Part shown: positions 51,066-60,439 of the stretch, one piece after another
How the letters are laid out: every line of letters starts with the position of its first letter
Numbering within the stretch: the first letter of the stretch is position 1
NCBI GenBank assembly: GCA_001856825.1
Contig: ATMD01000002.1
Coordinates: forward strand, 4-64,003
Source of the DNA: Thermoplasmatales archaeon I-plasma
GTDB taxonomy: Archaea; Thermoplasmatota; Thermoplasmata; Thermoplasmatales; GCA-001856825
Direction: 5' to 3'
DNA length: 64,000 nt
Position numbers and translations under genes: made by a program
Notes under the pieces: model-generated
The model's database searches: none
Told to the model about the DNA's origin: nothing
Seen by the model: the letters and a program-made list of their open reading frames with translations, nothing else

Positions 51066-51772
51066 AACAGTCCCCCAACAGTCCCCAGATCAATCGTTCC
51101 ATATGCATCCCAGAGGCCGTATACCCTCCCCTCGTTCAATTCCACCTTCTTCAACACGGGAGAGGAAATGTCATTTTTCAATATGTCAGAGCCCCCTGCA
51201 TAAATCGACATTGCCGGAAGCACTATCAATCTCTCCTTCTTGAAATATAGAAAACAGTGCAGCTTCAGCACTGAATCCACTGAATCCCTTAGGCCGACGG
51301 CAGGATGCTCATTCCCTATGATAGCAAATTCGTCCCACCCGAAAGTCTTGTGCCCGTGATGGAACGTATAACGCCCCTCCTTGTAGATGTCGTATGTTCT
51401 AAGATTCAATTTTGAAGCAATGTTAGCCACATAGTTGTCATGGTTGCCCTTTACCACGATGGGTTCAGACTTCTTCCCAATTCTTTCGAGGAGTTCATAC
51501 ACGTCATCCCATTCCTGTGGGGTATTCCTTGAAAATTCATGTTTCAAGTCTCCATCTATGATGAATTTATCGGGCTTGTACCTTTTTATTATCAGGTCGA
51601 CCGTGTCGTATATCATCTGGGACTGCACCCTGGGAATGAAAATTCCGTTCATTGCCAGAACGTCCTCGTAGCCTAGATGAATATCTGAGACGACTACGGC
51701 AGAAATATCCTCAAGATATGCTGCCCCATATCTTGTGAAGAATATGCTGTTCTCGACCTCTATCTCTTCCAT
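51062..51772 (-). CDS. Metallophosphoesterase
   Basis: This 236-residue calcineurin-like phosphoesterase has SDIHLGYED, IDGDLKHEF, KGNHDNY and HHGHK metal-binding motifs. It is of the archaeal free-standing type, related to DNA-ligase-associated enzymes. The substrate is unknown. It overlaps dphB by 4 bp and diverges from thiL. Confidence 0.88.
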   Translation of the reverse strand: MEEIEVENSIFFTRYGAAYLEDISAVVVSDIHLGYEDVLAMNGIFIPRVQSQMIYDTVDLIIKRYKPDKFIIDGDLKHEFSRNTPQEWDDVYELLERIGKKSEPIVVKGNHDNYVANIASKLNLRTYDIYKEGRYTFHHGHKTFGWDEFAIIGNEHPAVGLRDSVDSVLKLHCFLYFKKERLIVLPAMSIYAGGSDILKNDISSPVLKKVELNEGRVYGLWDAYGTIDLGTVGGLL

Positions 51773-51812
51773 CTGTTGATAATTTATTTAACTACATCTA
51801 ATTATCTTTGTG

Positions 51813-52760
51813 ATGGAAATCCGTAAGTCGGGGGAGAGAAAGCTCATTGAAAAGATATGGAGGATTTTTGGAGAGAAAAATGAGGACGAGGACGTGCACT
51901 TTTTATACCTTGGGGACAAATACCTCCTTCTGGCAGTAGACACCATAAACGAAAGGTACCATTTTGATCGTTCATGGAACCCTGGCTCCATAGGGAAGTT
52001 CCTCGTAGACATAAATTTGAGCGATATCGCGGCAAAGAACGGGAAACCTTTAGAGATGATGGTATCCTTCTCATTCCCCCGGGAATTGGAGGAGCGATGG
52101 GTAACAAAAATGGTCAGCGGAATTAAGAGAGAACTGAAGAAGTACAACGTGAAATTCTCAGGTGGAGACCTAAAGGAATCAGACAGGATTTCGCTGACAG
52201 GAATGGTTATCGGGGAAGTCCAAAAGGGGAAAGAATTCAGAAGAAGTGGTGCGAGACCTGGAGATTATGTTTACATATCGGCCAAAATTGGCAGGAATGA
52301 GAGAGCGATCATTGATTACTACAGGGGTAAATCTACGAAACCCGAGAGAATAATAGAAATTACACCTAGACTTGACTTGCTTGGAAAATTGGGCACGCTG
52401 AAAATAACATCGTGCATTGACAATTCAGATGGTATATACAAGTCTCTTGGCCTGCTGTCTAAGATGAGTGGAGTGATGATAAGAATAGTGAGGGACGTAT
52501 CTGAAAATTCCAGGAACGAGGAAGAGAGGGAAGCGATATATGCAATGGGGGGAGATTACGAGCTCATCTTCACTTCACCTCAGAAACTGAGTGATTTCCC
52601 CCTAATAGGTAAGGTAATGAAGGGAAAAGGGGTAGTGGATATTAACGGAAAAGCGAAGATTCCAGATGGATTCGACCACTTTAGGTCGACTCCAAGGAGA
52701 GTAAAGAATTCCTCTGGGGAAAAAGGAGATTATAAGAAATGGAAAAAATTATTAGACTGA
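51813..52760 (+). CDS. thiL: Thiamine-monophosphate kinase-like protein
   Basis: This 315-residue AIR-synthase/ThiL-fold protein has an N-terminal ATP-binding part with the Asp-rich LLAVDTINERYHF, the FSGGDLKESDRISLTG segment and a C-terminal DNSDGIYKSLG and GGDYELIF, all typical of ThiL, which makes thiamine diphosphate. The sequence is somewhat divergent, so a related phosphotransferase is possible. GTG 51810 precedes the chosen ATG. Confidence 0.83.
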   Translation: MEIRKSGERKLIEKIWRIFGEKNEDEDVHFLYLGDKYLLLAVDTINERYHFDRSWNPGSIGKFLVDINLSDIAAKNGKPLEMMVSFSFPRELEERWVTKMVSGIKRELKKYNVKFSGGDLKESDRISLTGMVIGEVQKGKEFRRSGARPGDYVYISAKIGRNERAIIDYYRGKSTKPERIIEITPRLDLLGKLGTLKITSCIDNSDGIYKSLGLLSKMSGVMIRIVRDVSENSRNEEEREAIYAMGGDYELIFTSPQKLSDFPLIGKVMKGKGVVDINGKAKIPDGFDHFRSTPRRVKNSSGEKGDYKKWKKLLD

Positions 52761-52784
52761 CGAATCAATAACTGGGTGATTTCA

Positions 52785-53360
52785 TTGATAAAGAAACTAC
52801 TGCTTATGAGACACGGAGAAAGTTTTGCCAACGTTAACAATATAATCTCAGAGGACTTGGATAAATATCCGCTAACCGACAGGGGGGTTGAACAGATACT
52901 CTTTTCTGCAGAGCAACTGAAGGGACTGAAATTTAAAGGGATTGTCTGCAGCCCGCTGCTCAGGACCAGACAGACAGCTAAAACACTGGGAGAAGTAGTA
53001 GGGTTGAAGGTCGTAGAGAACAACAAGATAAGAGAGTCAGGTCTTGGACCGTATAACGGTTACAGAGTGGATGAGGTACCTAAGCTCAAGAGGGAGGATC
53101 TTGGCATGGAAACGTGGGATTCTCAACTGGAAAGGATGAGAAGTGCCCTGAACGACTATGATGGAACGTACATATTTGTTAGTCACGCCCTTCCAATAAG
53201 GGTCCTCACAGCGAGTTTCCTCGGGCTTGATGAGAGGGAGAGTTTCGGAATTGACATCAAGCTTGCGTCCATGACAGCTATAGACGTGGAGAAAAGTAAG
53301 GTTGTCTCAATTGGGACGCTCCTTCTAACCGACAGGATAAAGAAGCTATTTTCCCAATAG
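52785..53360 (+). CDS. Histidine phosphatase family protein
   Basis: This 191-residue protein has the catalytic RHGES near the N-terminus, a CSPLLRTRQTAKTLG segment and the second His in VSHALPIRV, as in phosphoglycerate-mutase-like phosphatases. TTG 52785 is chosen because the GGGTGAT ribosome site lies just before it and overlaps the alternative GTG at 52776. The substrate is unknown. It follows thiL by 24 bp and may be cotranscribed with it. Confidence 0.85.
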   Translation: MIKKLLLMRHGESFANVNNIISEDLDKYPLTDRGVEQILFSAEQLKGLKFKGIVCSPLLRTRQTAKTLGEVVGLKVVENNKIRESGLGPYNGYRVDEVPKLKREDLGMETWDSQLERMRSALNDYDGTYIFVSHALPIRVLTASFLGLDERESFGIDIKLASMTAIDVEKSKVVSIGTLLLTDRIKKLFSQ

Positions 53361-53501
53361 ATTGGCAGTTCGTTGCACCGAATATTGATGTCAGTCGTAT
53401 TGACGCACAACACGGGCTGAAATAAAGGGGAAAGAAAACAGAAGGTTAGAATCAAGGATACCGTCGGTAAATTACTGGTATCCTCAAAGTTCCAACAGTG
53501 A

Positions 53502-53527
53502 GACGGGTTCCTTATCGTGAACCCGTC
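53502..53527. terminator. Strong hairpin between convergent genes
   Basis: The perfect 9-bp arms GACGGGTTC and GAACCCGTC enclose an 8-nt loop, between the histidine phosphatase gene and the DUF296 gene, both of which end here. A two-way terminator is likely, although no long T-run follows. Confidence 0.45.
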
Positions 53528-53550
53528 CATTATGCTTTAAGTGTCAAGGG

Positions 53551-53967
53551 CTAATCAAATGTTAACTCCTTTAACCCAGAATTCGGATTTAATTCCCTCT
53601 TTAACACGACCTCTTCTAGCCTTAGGATATGAATCTCCATGAGAGGGTCTGCGGTTCCTGAAAAGAAATGCCCTCCCTTGACTGAATGATCGCTGATGGC
53701 TACTGATGTGTGAATGTGAAGCCTAGGTTCGTTGGAGGATATTGTTCCGTGGAAGGATACTACCTCTCCTGGCATCTGTAATTTTGCCTTCTCGTACTCC
53801 TTTCCATTCCAGTAACCCACTTCCAGATCCCTTATCATTCCTATTCCATATTCTATCAGTCCTGAAAAGATACCATAGTCATCTAGAACTTGAGAAATCG
53901 ATTCTCCAACATCGTCACCTTTTTCAAGCTTGACTACGATGTAGTTTTTCTCTATGTCAGAGATCAT
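53551..53967 (-). CDS. DUF296 (PPC domain) protein
   Basis: This is a 138-residue protein made of one PPC/DUF296 domain, with the His-containing RLHIHTSVAISD and the end-strand GGHFFSGTADPLMEIHI. In plants this domain sits beside AT-hooks in DNA-binding proteins. Prokaryotic stand-alone forms are trimers, possibly enzymes or DNA-associated. It overlaps the zinc-ribbon gene by 11 bp. Confidence 0.88.
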   Translation of the reverse strand: MISDIEKNYIVVKLEKGDDVGESISQVLDDYGIFSGLIEYGIGMIRDLEVGYWNGKEYEKAKLQMPGEVVSFHGTISSNEPRLHIHTSVAISDHSVKGGHFFSGTADPLMEIHILRLEEVVLKRELNPNSGLKELTFD

Positions 53968-54331
53968 GATTCTTTAACCTGAACGCATATATATATGGTT
54001 TCCCGTGACTTGTTGAATTGTATCCGCACAAGTTGCACTTGTATCCTATTATCTTGCGTTTTCCCTCGAGGTTAATCTCCCTGATTTTTGAAAGCTTTGA
54101 AGAACAAACTGGGCACTTATCGAGATGATCAAACTTCTTTTTAGTGTACCTTACAGATACCTCTATTTCAGGTATGGAATAGATTAACCTCCTGAACCTT
54201 TTTGGGGATGCCCCTATATTCATTTTCTTCAGGGCTTCGAGGAATCTGATCTCTCCTACAATTTCCCCGCTCTTCCTGAGGACGTTCAGAACGCTGAATA
54301 TGAGTTCTGCATCGCTGGGTCTCTTTACCAC
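53957..54331 (-). CDS. Zinc-ribbon protein with winged-helix-like N-terminus
   Basis: This is a 124-residue protein. The first half (about 1-65) looks like a small helical DNA- or RNA-binding domain (LEALKKMNIGASPKRFRRLI), and the second half has a zinc ribbon (CPVCSSKL, CNLCGYN). Similar proteins are conserved in archaea without known function. It lies between valS and the DUF296 gene on the same strand. Confidence 0.75.
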   Translation of the reverse strand: MVKRPSDAELIFSVLNVLRKSGEIVGEIRFLEALKKMNIGASPKRFRRLIYSIPEIEVSVRYTKKKFDHLDKCPVCSSKLSKIREINLEGKRKIIGYKCNLCGYNSTSHGKPYIYAFRLKNHDL

Positions 54332-54365
54332 TGGAAAGATACTCTTTTTTCAGATATATCATTTG

Positions 54366-56918
54366 TCATTTCAGTATCGATACGCAGAATCCATTTCCGC
54401 AGTTCACGTTCATCCCTTGGACTGAGTACGACTTCGTAACAATGATTTCTTCCCTCTTAATTTTCATGCCCTCGAATTCTATGGTTTCACTGTTCAGAAC
54501 TACTGGATTTTGATGCAAGTACTTAATGAAGGCTTCTGCTTTCTCCCTGAGGATGGAATAAGTCTCAGGTGTCAATTTGAGCGACTGTATCTTCTCCTCA
54601 ATTGAGCCGTTCTCGTATGACAGAACCTCAGCCCTGATGGTACCCTTGATGTCCTCATCATCTACTTTAACTTCTGCTGATGACAATATGGACGCCTTCT
54701 TCACTCCGTCTGAGAGAGAAATCTTGTCTTTCACCTTCAGGTCCCTCATCATCGATATTGCATCTATTGTCCTTTCCCCTGTTTCTGCGTCATCCGAGCT
54801 GAATGATGCCTCACCCGGGTACTCCAGCTCGAATATGCTCCTCTTTCCTTCCCTTGACCTGAATGCCCTTTGATACGAATCTTCAGCTATGAATGGGAAT
54901 ATGGGGGATATTGCCACAATGGAAGAAAGTAGTACTTTATAGAAATTCTCGTATGTCTTGGACCCGGTAATCCTATGCTTGATTATCTCGACATAATTGT
55001 CTGCAAGGTCGTGCCATATGAAAGATTCTGCGACCTTTATTGCACGGTCAAATTCAAAGCTGTCCATAGCTTCCCTTACTTGGCTTAGCATGGCGTTCAT
55101 CTGCCTCAGTATCCAGTGATCCGCTGGTCTGAGTTCATCGTCCTTGTCCTGTTTTCCCTTGTAGAACTCAAGGAAGCTCACTAAATTGAAAATCTTGTTC
55201 ATTAGCCTTTGTCCCCTTACAAGATCTCTCTCCCTGAAGGCAGTGTCCTCACCTAACGAACAGGAAGCGGTGAAATATCTGAATGCGTCAGCGCCAAATT
55301 TATCCAGGAGGACGTTCGGGTCGACAACATTCCCCCACGAAGCGTGCATCGGCCTCCCGTCCGGTGCCATTATGTTGCCATCCACCATAATGCTCTTCCA
55401 TGGATTCTCACCCGTCAGAAGGTTGCCCCTTAGCAGGCTGTAATATGCCCATGTCCTGATTATGTCTTGTCCCTGAGGTCTAAGGGACATGGGGTACATC
55501 TTTGAGAAAAGTTTTTCATCTCTATCGTAGAATGTGTTGAAAAGCGGAGAAATGGATGAATCCATCCAGGTGTCAAATACTTCCTCAGATCCTTTGAGCG
55601 ATTCGTGGCAGACCGGGCATTCCTTGACAGGGGGAGGATCTATGAGTGGATCTACGTAGCACTGTTCTTCCTCTGCCACAACGGTATGACCGTTCTTGCA
55701 TTCCCACAAGGGGATGGGGGTTGCAAAGTATCTCTGCCTGGAGACTACCCAGTCCCAGGAAAGAGAATCGATCCAGTCGTCCAGCCTCTTTTTCATGAAG
55801 ATTGGGTGCCACTCAAGGCTGTCAGCCCACTTCTTCAAGTCTTCCTTGAATTCCGTTGATTTAATGAACCACTGTTCCTTCTGCAGAAATTCCAGCGGGG
55901 TACCGCAACGCCAGCACGTACCGACGTTTTGCTTGATTCTGGAGCTTGATATGAAATTCCCAGATGTCTTCAGGTCTTCTATTATTTTCTTCTGTGCCTC
56001 TTTGATCGTCAGGCCTGCATATTTTCCAGCTATGTCTGTCAGCTTACCCTGCTCATCTATGCTCTTGAGGAATGGGAGGGAGTGCTTGTATATCATCTTC
56101 AGGTCAGCTTTGTCTCCAACAGAACATATCATCTCTGCCCCTGTGCCGAAATCCATTAGCACTTCGTCGTCAGCTATCACCTGGACCTCCTTACCGAAAA
56201 TCGGCAATTTGACTTCCTTTCCAACTAAATTAGCGAATCTATTGTCCTTAGGATTCACCGCTATTGCAAGACAGGCAGGTAACAGCTCAGGCCTGGTAGT
56301 TGAGATTATGAGTTCTATACCATCCCCACTAAACTTAATGTCATTTAGGGAAACTTCCCTCTCCTCATAAACTATTTCGGATTCTGCAATGGCGGTTTCA
56401 CACCTTGGACACCAATTGACTGGGTGCTTACCTTTGTATGCAAGTCCACGCTTATGCAATCTTATGAAAGATATCTGAGTGTATTTCCGGTACATTTCAG
56501 AATCAGTTTTGAAGTATAATGACGGGTCAGCAGTTATGCCAAGCGAGCTGAATTGGGAAATCATCGCCTGGATGTTTCCCTCTGCAAACTCCTCGCACAA
56601 CTTCACGAATTTCTGCCTGTCATATTCTCGCATTTTGATGCCGTATTTTTTTTCCACATTGACCTCAATAGGCATTCCGTTTACGTCGAAACAGAGTGGG
56701 AAAAAGACTTCTTCACCCCTTATTTTGTGGTATTTTGCAACCATATCTATGTGCGAATAGTGAAATGCGTGTCCTATGTGCATCTTTCCTGATGCGTAGC
56801 GGGGTGGAGTATCTATGCTATATGTCGGTTTCTTTGAGTTGAAATTGTACTGGAATATCCTCTCATCTTTCCAGAAAGTGCTCCACTTCCTCTCGCTTTC
56901 CCTGAAGTCGTACGGCAT
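54366..56918 (-). CDS. valS: Valyl-tRNA synthetase with altered KMSKS loop
   Basis: This enzyme charges tRNA-Val. The 850-residue class I synthetase has the HIGH motif as KMHIGHAF (about 45-52), the editing domain with TTRPELLPACLAIAVNP, a zinc-binding CWRCGTP region and the tryptophan-rich WDWVVSRQRYFATPIPLW of ValRS. The KMSKS loop is replaced by PMHASWGNVV (about 524-533), in which neither lysine remains. The surrounding sequence (DGRxMxASxGN) aligns cleanly, so this is a real divergence rather than a frameshift. The C-terminal coiled coil of bacterial forms is absent. Confidence 0.94.
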   Translation of the reverse strand: MPYDFRESERKWSTFWKDERIFQYNFNSKKPTYSIDTPPRYASGKMHIGHAFHYSHIDMVAKYHKIRGEEVFFPLCFDVNGMPIEVNVEKKYGIKMREYDRQKFVKLCEEFAEGNIQAMISQFSSLGITADPSLYFKTDSEMYRKYTQISFIRLHKRGLAYKGKHPVNWCPRCETAIAESEIVYEEREVSLNDIKFSGDGIELIISTTRPELLPACLAIAVNPKDNRFANLVGKEVKLPIFGKEVQVIADDEVLMDFGTGAEMICSVGDKADLKMIYKHSLPFLKSIDEQGKLTDIAGKYAGLTIKEAQKKIIEDLKTSGNFISSSRIKQNVGTCWRCGTPLEFLQKEQWFIKSTEFKEDLKKWADSLEWHPIFMKKRLDDWIDSLSWDWVVSRQRYFATPIPLWECKNGHTVVAEEEQCYVDPLIDPPPVKECPVCHESLKGSEEVFDTWMDSSISPLFNTFYDRDEKLFSKMYPMSLRPQGQDIIRTWAYYSLLRGNLLTGENPWKSIMVDGNIMAPDGRPMHASWGNVVDPNVLLDKFGADAFRYFTASCSLGEDTAFRERDLVRGQRLMNKIFNLVSFLEFYKGKQDKDDELRPADHWILRQMNAMLSQVREAMDSFEFDRAIKVAESFIWHDLADNYVEIIKHRITGSKTYENFYKVLLSSIVAISPIFPFIAEDSYQRAFRSREGKRSIFELEYPGEASFSSDDAETGERTIDAISMMRDLKVKDKISLSDGVKKASILSSAEVKVDDEDIKGTIRAEVLSYENGSIEEKIQSLKLTPETYSILREKAEAFIKYLHQNPVVLNSETIEFEGMKIKREEIIVTKSYSVQGMNVNCGNGFCVSILK

Positions 56919-56968
56919 TTATTACCGATAGCCTAAAGCTAAAAAAAGGTTCTCGCTTTTCTTCAGTG

Positions 56969-57381
56969 TCACTTCTTCTTGAACGCCTTGAACAGTTTTG
57001 CTAGAGATTCAACTGCCCTAGTTGAATATTCTTCGATCCTTGCGACTGCCTGGTCGTGCTCTGCGCCGGGCCCTATTATCCCGATCGTCACAGGCTTCTC
57101 AAAATCGTTTGACAGGTCTACAATCTTCCTTACTGATTGATTTATGACGAGGTCATCGTGCTTCGTTTCCCCCTTTATATTACCGCACCAAGCAACGCTA
57201 CCCCGTCTATGTCCTTCTTCTTGAGCAGCAGTTTGACTGCAAGAGGCATATCAAATACGCCTGGAACCCTTATCACTTCGTGTTCAAATCCTAGAAGGTC
57301 CGCCTGTTCTTCTGCCTTCTTCTGCATTAATGACGTGATGTCATAATTGAAATCTGATACGACAAGTCCGATTCTCTGCAT
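56969..57381 (-). pseudogene. ribH: Lumazine synthase, frameshifted by a 2-bp duplication
   Basis: Lumazine synthase makes 6,7-dimethyl-8-ribityllumazine, the substrate of riboflavin synthase. The N-terminal half ([19 protein letters not shown], then [11 protein letters not shown] and GVALLGAVI) ends at a TAA near 57175. The C-terminal half ([17 protein letters not shown], then [20 protein letters not shown]) continues in another frame to TGA 56969-56971. Deleting one TA from GTAATATAAAGG restores a single 137-codon gene. All catalytic segments, including the His in KGETKHDD, are then present. The gene is either recently broken or misread at this dinucleotide. Confidence 0.87.
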
Positions 57382-57382
57382 A

Positions 57383-57853
57383 TTAATCCTCACTCAGGAT
57401 TTGTCCTGCATTATTATATCCTTGCCTGATCCCCTTTCCAGCCATCGATGAAAGCGAGCTTCCACCATCCCTGACCAACTTCACCAGGTTGGCAGCATGC
57501 TTGGTGGACCTGTCTTTTGCCAGAGCAAGGAGCATTGATTCCTCTACCTCATCCTCATGGACCGTGACATCCATTATGTGCCTCTTCGATAGGAGCTGGG
57601 CCTGAATCAGTCCTATGCTTGTTGCTAGGTAGCTGTACTTGTCCAGTTTTGTCTTCCCGACCCATCCCAGTGTTATCACACCGTCAGCGCCCTTTTCAAA
57701 TAGCTTTGTTGCACCGAGCGGAAGATCCTTTATCCCTGGTACAGTATATCTTATGATCTCTCCGTCTGGGTCTTCCCTCCTTATTGTATCATACGCATAC
57801 TTTCCCATATCAACGCGTGAGAACGTAGTATCCACTATCCCATACTTCACCAC
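57383..57853 (-). CDS. ribC: Riboflavin synthase, archaeal type
   Basis: This 156-residue enzyme dismutates two lumazine molecules to riboflavin and the ribitylaminouracil precursor. It is the archaeal form, itself related to lumazine synthase ([20 protein letters not shown], then [17 protein letters not shown] and [14 protein letters not shown]). It lies between ribB and ribH. Its stop is 1 bp before the ribH ATG. Confidence 0.94.
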   Translation of the reverse strand: MVKYGIVDTTFSRVDMGKYAYDTIRREDPDGEIIRYTVPGIKDLPLGATKLFEKGADGVITLGWVGKTKLDKYSYLATSIGLIQAQLLSKRHIMDVTVHEDEVEESMLLALAKDRSTKHAANLVKLVRDGGSSLSSMAGKGIRQGYNNAGQILSED

Positions 57854-57858
57854 TTATA

Positions 57859-58557
57859 TCACATCCCGACGATATCCTTACCTTCCAAAAATATGATGTT
57901 TTTCATTGAAGCGTATTTTTCCGCTTCCCCCCTCTTCAAGCTTCGCCCTTCTCCCAGCATCTCTGCTATTACCATGCTCCTGGGTAGGTTTACAAGTTCC
58001 GCAACTCTTGCAACCAGTTCTGTATGTCCCCTTCTTTGCTCTATTCCCCTGGATGCGAGAACTGGAACGTGACCCGGAGCGTAAAAATTCCGCAGGAAGA
58101 AACCTTCCTTGTCATCTATATGGTCAGTCAGAAGATTGTGGAGTTCCCTGATAGTGCTGGCCCTATCTTCATCAGATATGCCAGTAGAGACTGATACGTG
58201 ATTTACCCACATCGTGAATGAAGGGTAATCTCCGTATGATGGTTTCTTAATGAGATTCTGGTAAATCGGATGGTTCTTCCACTCGTCAGTTAGGAAATTT
58301 AGACCTATCTTGTTCGCTTCCTCCCGTCCTGTGACGTAGCATATCAGCCCACCGGCCTCCTTCCTCAGTTGATTGATGGATTTCCACGTAACGGAACCAG
58401 CATAGAATACCATGTCTGCCTCTTCTTCCCTTCCGTCAAAGTCATAAATAATCAATGGAGAGCCACTGATCAGCTCTTTTCTTATATTCGAAAGCAATGT
58501 CTTGGATAGGTCAGTCATACACCAAGAAGTTAAGGACGGTATTTTAACATTTTCCAT
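57859..58557 (-). CDS. ribB: 3,4-Dihydroxy-2-butanone-4-phosphate synthase
   Basis: This enzyme makes the four-carbon unit for lumazine from ribulose 5-phosphate. The 232-residue protein has the acidic metal-binding DGREEEADMVFYA loop, the conserved GHVPVLASRGIEQRRGHTELV segment and a final AEML. It leads the ribB-ribC-ribH unit, with 5 bp to ribC. Confidence 0.93.
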   Translation of the reverse strand: MENVKIPSLTSWCMTDLSKTLLSNIRKELISGSPLIIYDFDGREEEADMVFYAGSVTWKSINQLRKEAGGLICYVTGREEANKIGLNFLTDEWKNHPIYQNLIKKPSYGDYPSFTMWVNHVSVSTGISDEDRASTIRELHNLLTDHIDDKEGFFLRNFYAPGHVPVLASRGIEQRRGHTELVARVAELVNLPRSMVIAEMLGEGRSLKRGEAEKYASMKNIIFLEGKDIVGM

Positions 58558-58578
58558 TTTTTGGGATTTACTCAGAAA

Positions 58579-59559
58579 TTAGTAAATAAAGTACATAAAT
58601 GTAGCCAAAGAAGCAAGATAGAAGAGGAAGATGTAAACCGCATTCCTTGACCTGTAAGTGATGAAACCCAATACAGCAGAGAATGAGGATGTAAGGCCAA
58701 CGGCGAGTATTCCGTCCGTAGTTATTACCCACTGGCTTGCCAGTATCCCAATAACGGGGTAGAGGGTCACAAAAAATATCTCCTCTCCAACCATTGCACC
58801 TATTGCCAGGCTTGTCCTTCCCCTGTATGCCCAGATTACTGCATTCATTGTCTCTGGAACTATAGTGCCTAATGGAACCAGCAGTATGGTGATCAGTTCA
58901 CGATTAACACCAATTTGCTGGGACAAATTATCTATCCCGGTTACCAGTAGGGATGAACCACCGAAGAGAAGCCCTATTCCCAGAGCCAAAATGAGAGCAA
59001 ACATAGCACCGGTCTTGATCTTAAAATCCGATGCCTCCTGCTCGAAATTACCTTTCCCCCTGACAAGCTTGAGGAATACTATGTAGAGGATTACAAGCAA
59101 GACTGCCACAACAGGGCGGACGGAAACTGAGCCGAAGAAATGAGGGACAAGTATGATGGGAAAGATAAGGCCCATGAAGATCAGCATCTTTGAAAGTGTG
59201 CCGTCAATCTCCTCAAGCTTCCTCTTTCTTCTGGCAAATAGCAGGGTCAATGCTACTATTGGAAACCCTAAGGCCGAAACCATGAAGGGCTCACCAATTA
59301 TGGTCCCTGCGGCAATTTCAGATCCTGATGTCCTCCCGACGAACAGGAGAGCAATGAGTATAACCGCAAGTTCAGGAAGGGACGTGAATATTGGACTAAT
59401 CACCGCTCCTGTGAGCCTATCGCTTAACCTTCCCCTCCGCCCTATCTCTTCTATTGCCAACGTTAGAAGAAAGGAAGAGACAATGATCATCGCTATTCCT
59501 GATAGAATTTCTAAGATAGGTAGGAGCGACAATGTCACCGTTCCTCTATATCTTCGCAA
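58579..59559 (-). CDS. Calcium/sodium:cation antiporter (CaCA family)
   Basis: This 326-residue membrane protein has two inverted repeats of five helices. Each repeat carries an alpha motif: SPIFTSLPELAVILIAL in the first half and VPLGTIVPETMNAVIWA in the second. The motifs hold the acidic residues for ion binding. The ion (Ca2+, Na+ or H+) cannot be set from the sequence. A short cytoplasmic loop joins the halves. Confidence 0.87.
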   Translation of the reverse strand: MRRYRGTVTLSLLPILEILSGIAMIIVSSFLLTLAIEEIGRRGRLSDRLTGAVISPIFTSLPELAVILIALLFVGRTSGSEIAAGTIIGEPFMVSALGFPIVALTLLFARRKRKLEEIDGTLSKMLIFMGLIFPIILVPHFFGSVSVRPVVAVLLVILYIVFLKLVRGKGNFEQEASDFKIKTGAMFALILALGIGLLFGGSSLLVTGIDNLSQQIGVNRELITILLVPLGTIVPETMNAVIWAYRGRTSLAIGAMVGEEIFFVTLYPVIGILASQWVITTDGILAVGLTSSFSAVLGFITYRSRNAVYIFLFYLASLATFMYFIY

Positions 59560-59671
59560 TTAAAAACATCGCTCGTCTTTTTGCTCAACACAGCATTGCA
59601 TCTAATGCGTAAGTCTGCCAAATCATCCTGGGAGCAAATTTTATACAATCTAATAATGTCCTTTAAAAGGA

Positions 59672-60439
59672 ATGAAAGCTATCATAACGGCTGCAGGACT
59701 TGGAAAAAGGTCTGGGTTAAACGGCTTGATAAGGAAGGAGCTGCTCAATGTATATGACTTCAGGGACGGTGCGCTCCAGCTTAGACCTATACTCGACGTA
59801 CTCATTTCCAAATTCCTTAGGTTCGGGATAAGAGAGGTGGCAGTAGTACTGGATCCGACGGACATTATATCTCAAGATTACATTAAGAGGATTTTTCCTT
59901 TTGTGACCGTATACTTCCAGAAGGAAAAGAATGGTTTTGGCGATGCGCTGCTCGCCGCGAGGACTTTTATCAAGAACGAGGGTTTCATACTTGCTGCAGG
60001 TGATGGTATGATCCTTGACCTAGAAAATCTGAAGGTCCATCTGGAAGAGTCAATAAAGAAAGGCATGTGGACTGTGTTTGTAATGAAAGTGGATGATCCA
60101 AGGAGGTACGGTGTTGCAGTATTTGAAGAAAGGAATGGAATCAAAGAGGTCGTGAAAGTTGTAGAGAAACCTGAAAAGTCTCCTTCTAGTTATGCGTTAT
60201 GTGCACTCTACCACCTCCCGCCACAGATATTCGATTTCATATCCTACAGGGATGGAAAAGCAGAACTTACAGATGCAATAGCGAGGTGCATTGATTCAGG
60301 AATCATGTTCCGGGCGGTTGAAGTCCCAGGTTCCTCGTGGGTGAGCGTTGGCGTTGCAGATGATTACCGCCTAGTGTTGGAATCAACATATCAACACGCC
60401 ATGAAGATTTCGGGTAATAATTCAAAGTCAAAGACCTGA
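59672..60439 (+). CDS. Sugar nucleotidyltransferase
   Basis: This is a 255-residue NTP-transferase-fold protein. The N-terminal AAGLGKRSG loop binds the nucleotide, LAAGDGMILD holds the metal Asp, and VEKPEKSPSSYALCALYHL matches NDP-sugar pyrophosphorylases such as UTP-glucose-1-phosphate uridylyltransferase. It is probably the source of activated sugar for the next genes. Its end overlaps the convergent UDP-sulfoquinovose synthase by 12 bp. Confidence 0.87.
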   Translation: MKAIITAAGLGKRSGLNGLIRKELLNVYDFRDGALQLRPILDVLISKFLRFGIREVAVVLDPTDIISQDYIKRIFPFVTVYFQKEKNGFGDALLAARTFIKNEGFILAAGDGMILDLENLKVHLEESIKKGMWTVFVMKVDDPRRYGVAVFEERNGIKEVVKVVEKPEKSPSSYALCALYHLPPQIFDFISYRDGKAELTDAIARCIDSGIMFRAVEVPGSSWVSVGVADDYRLVLESTYQHAMKISGNNSKSKT

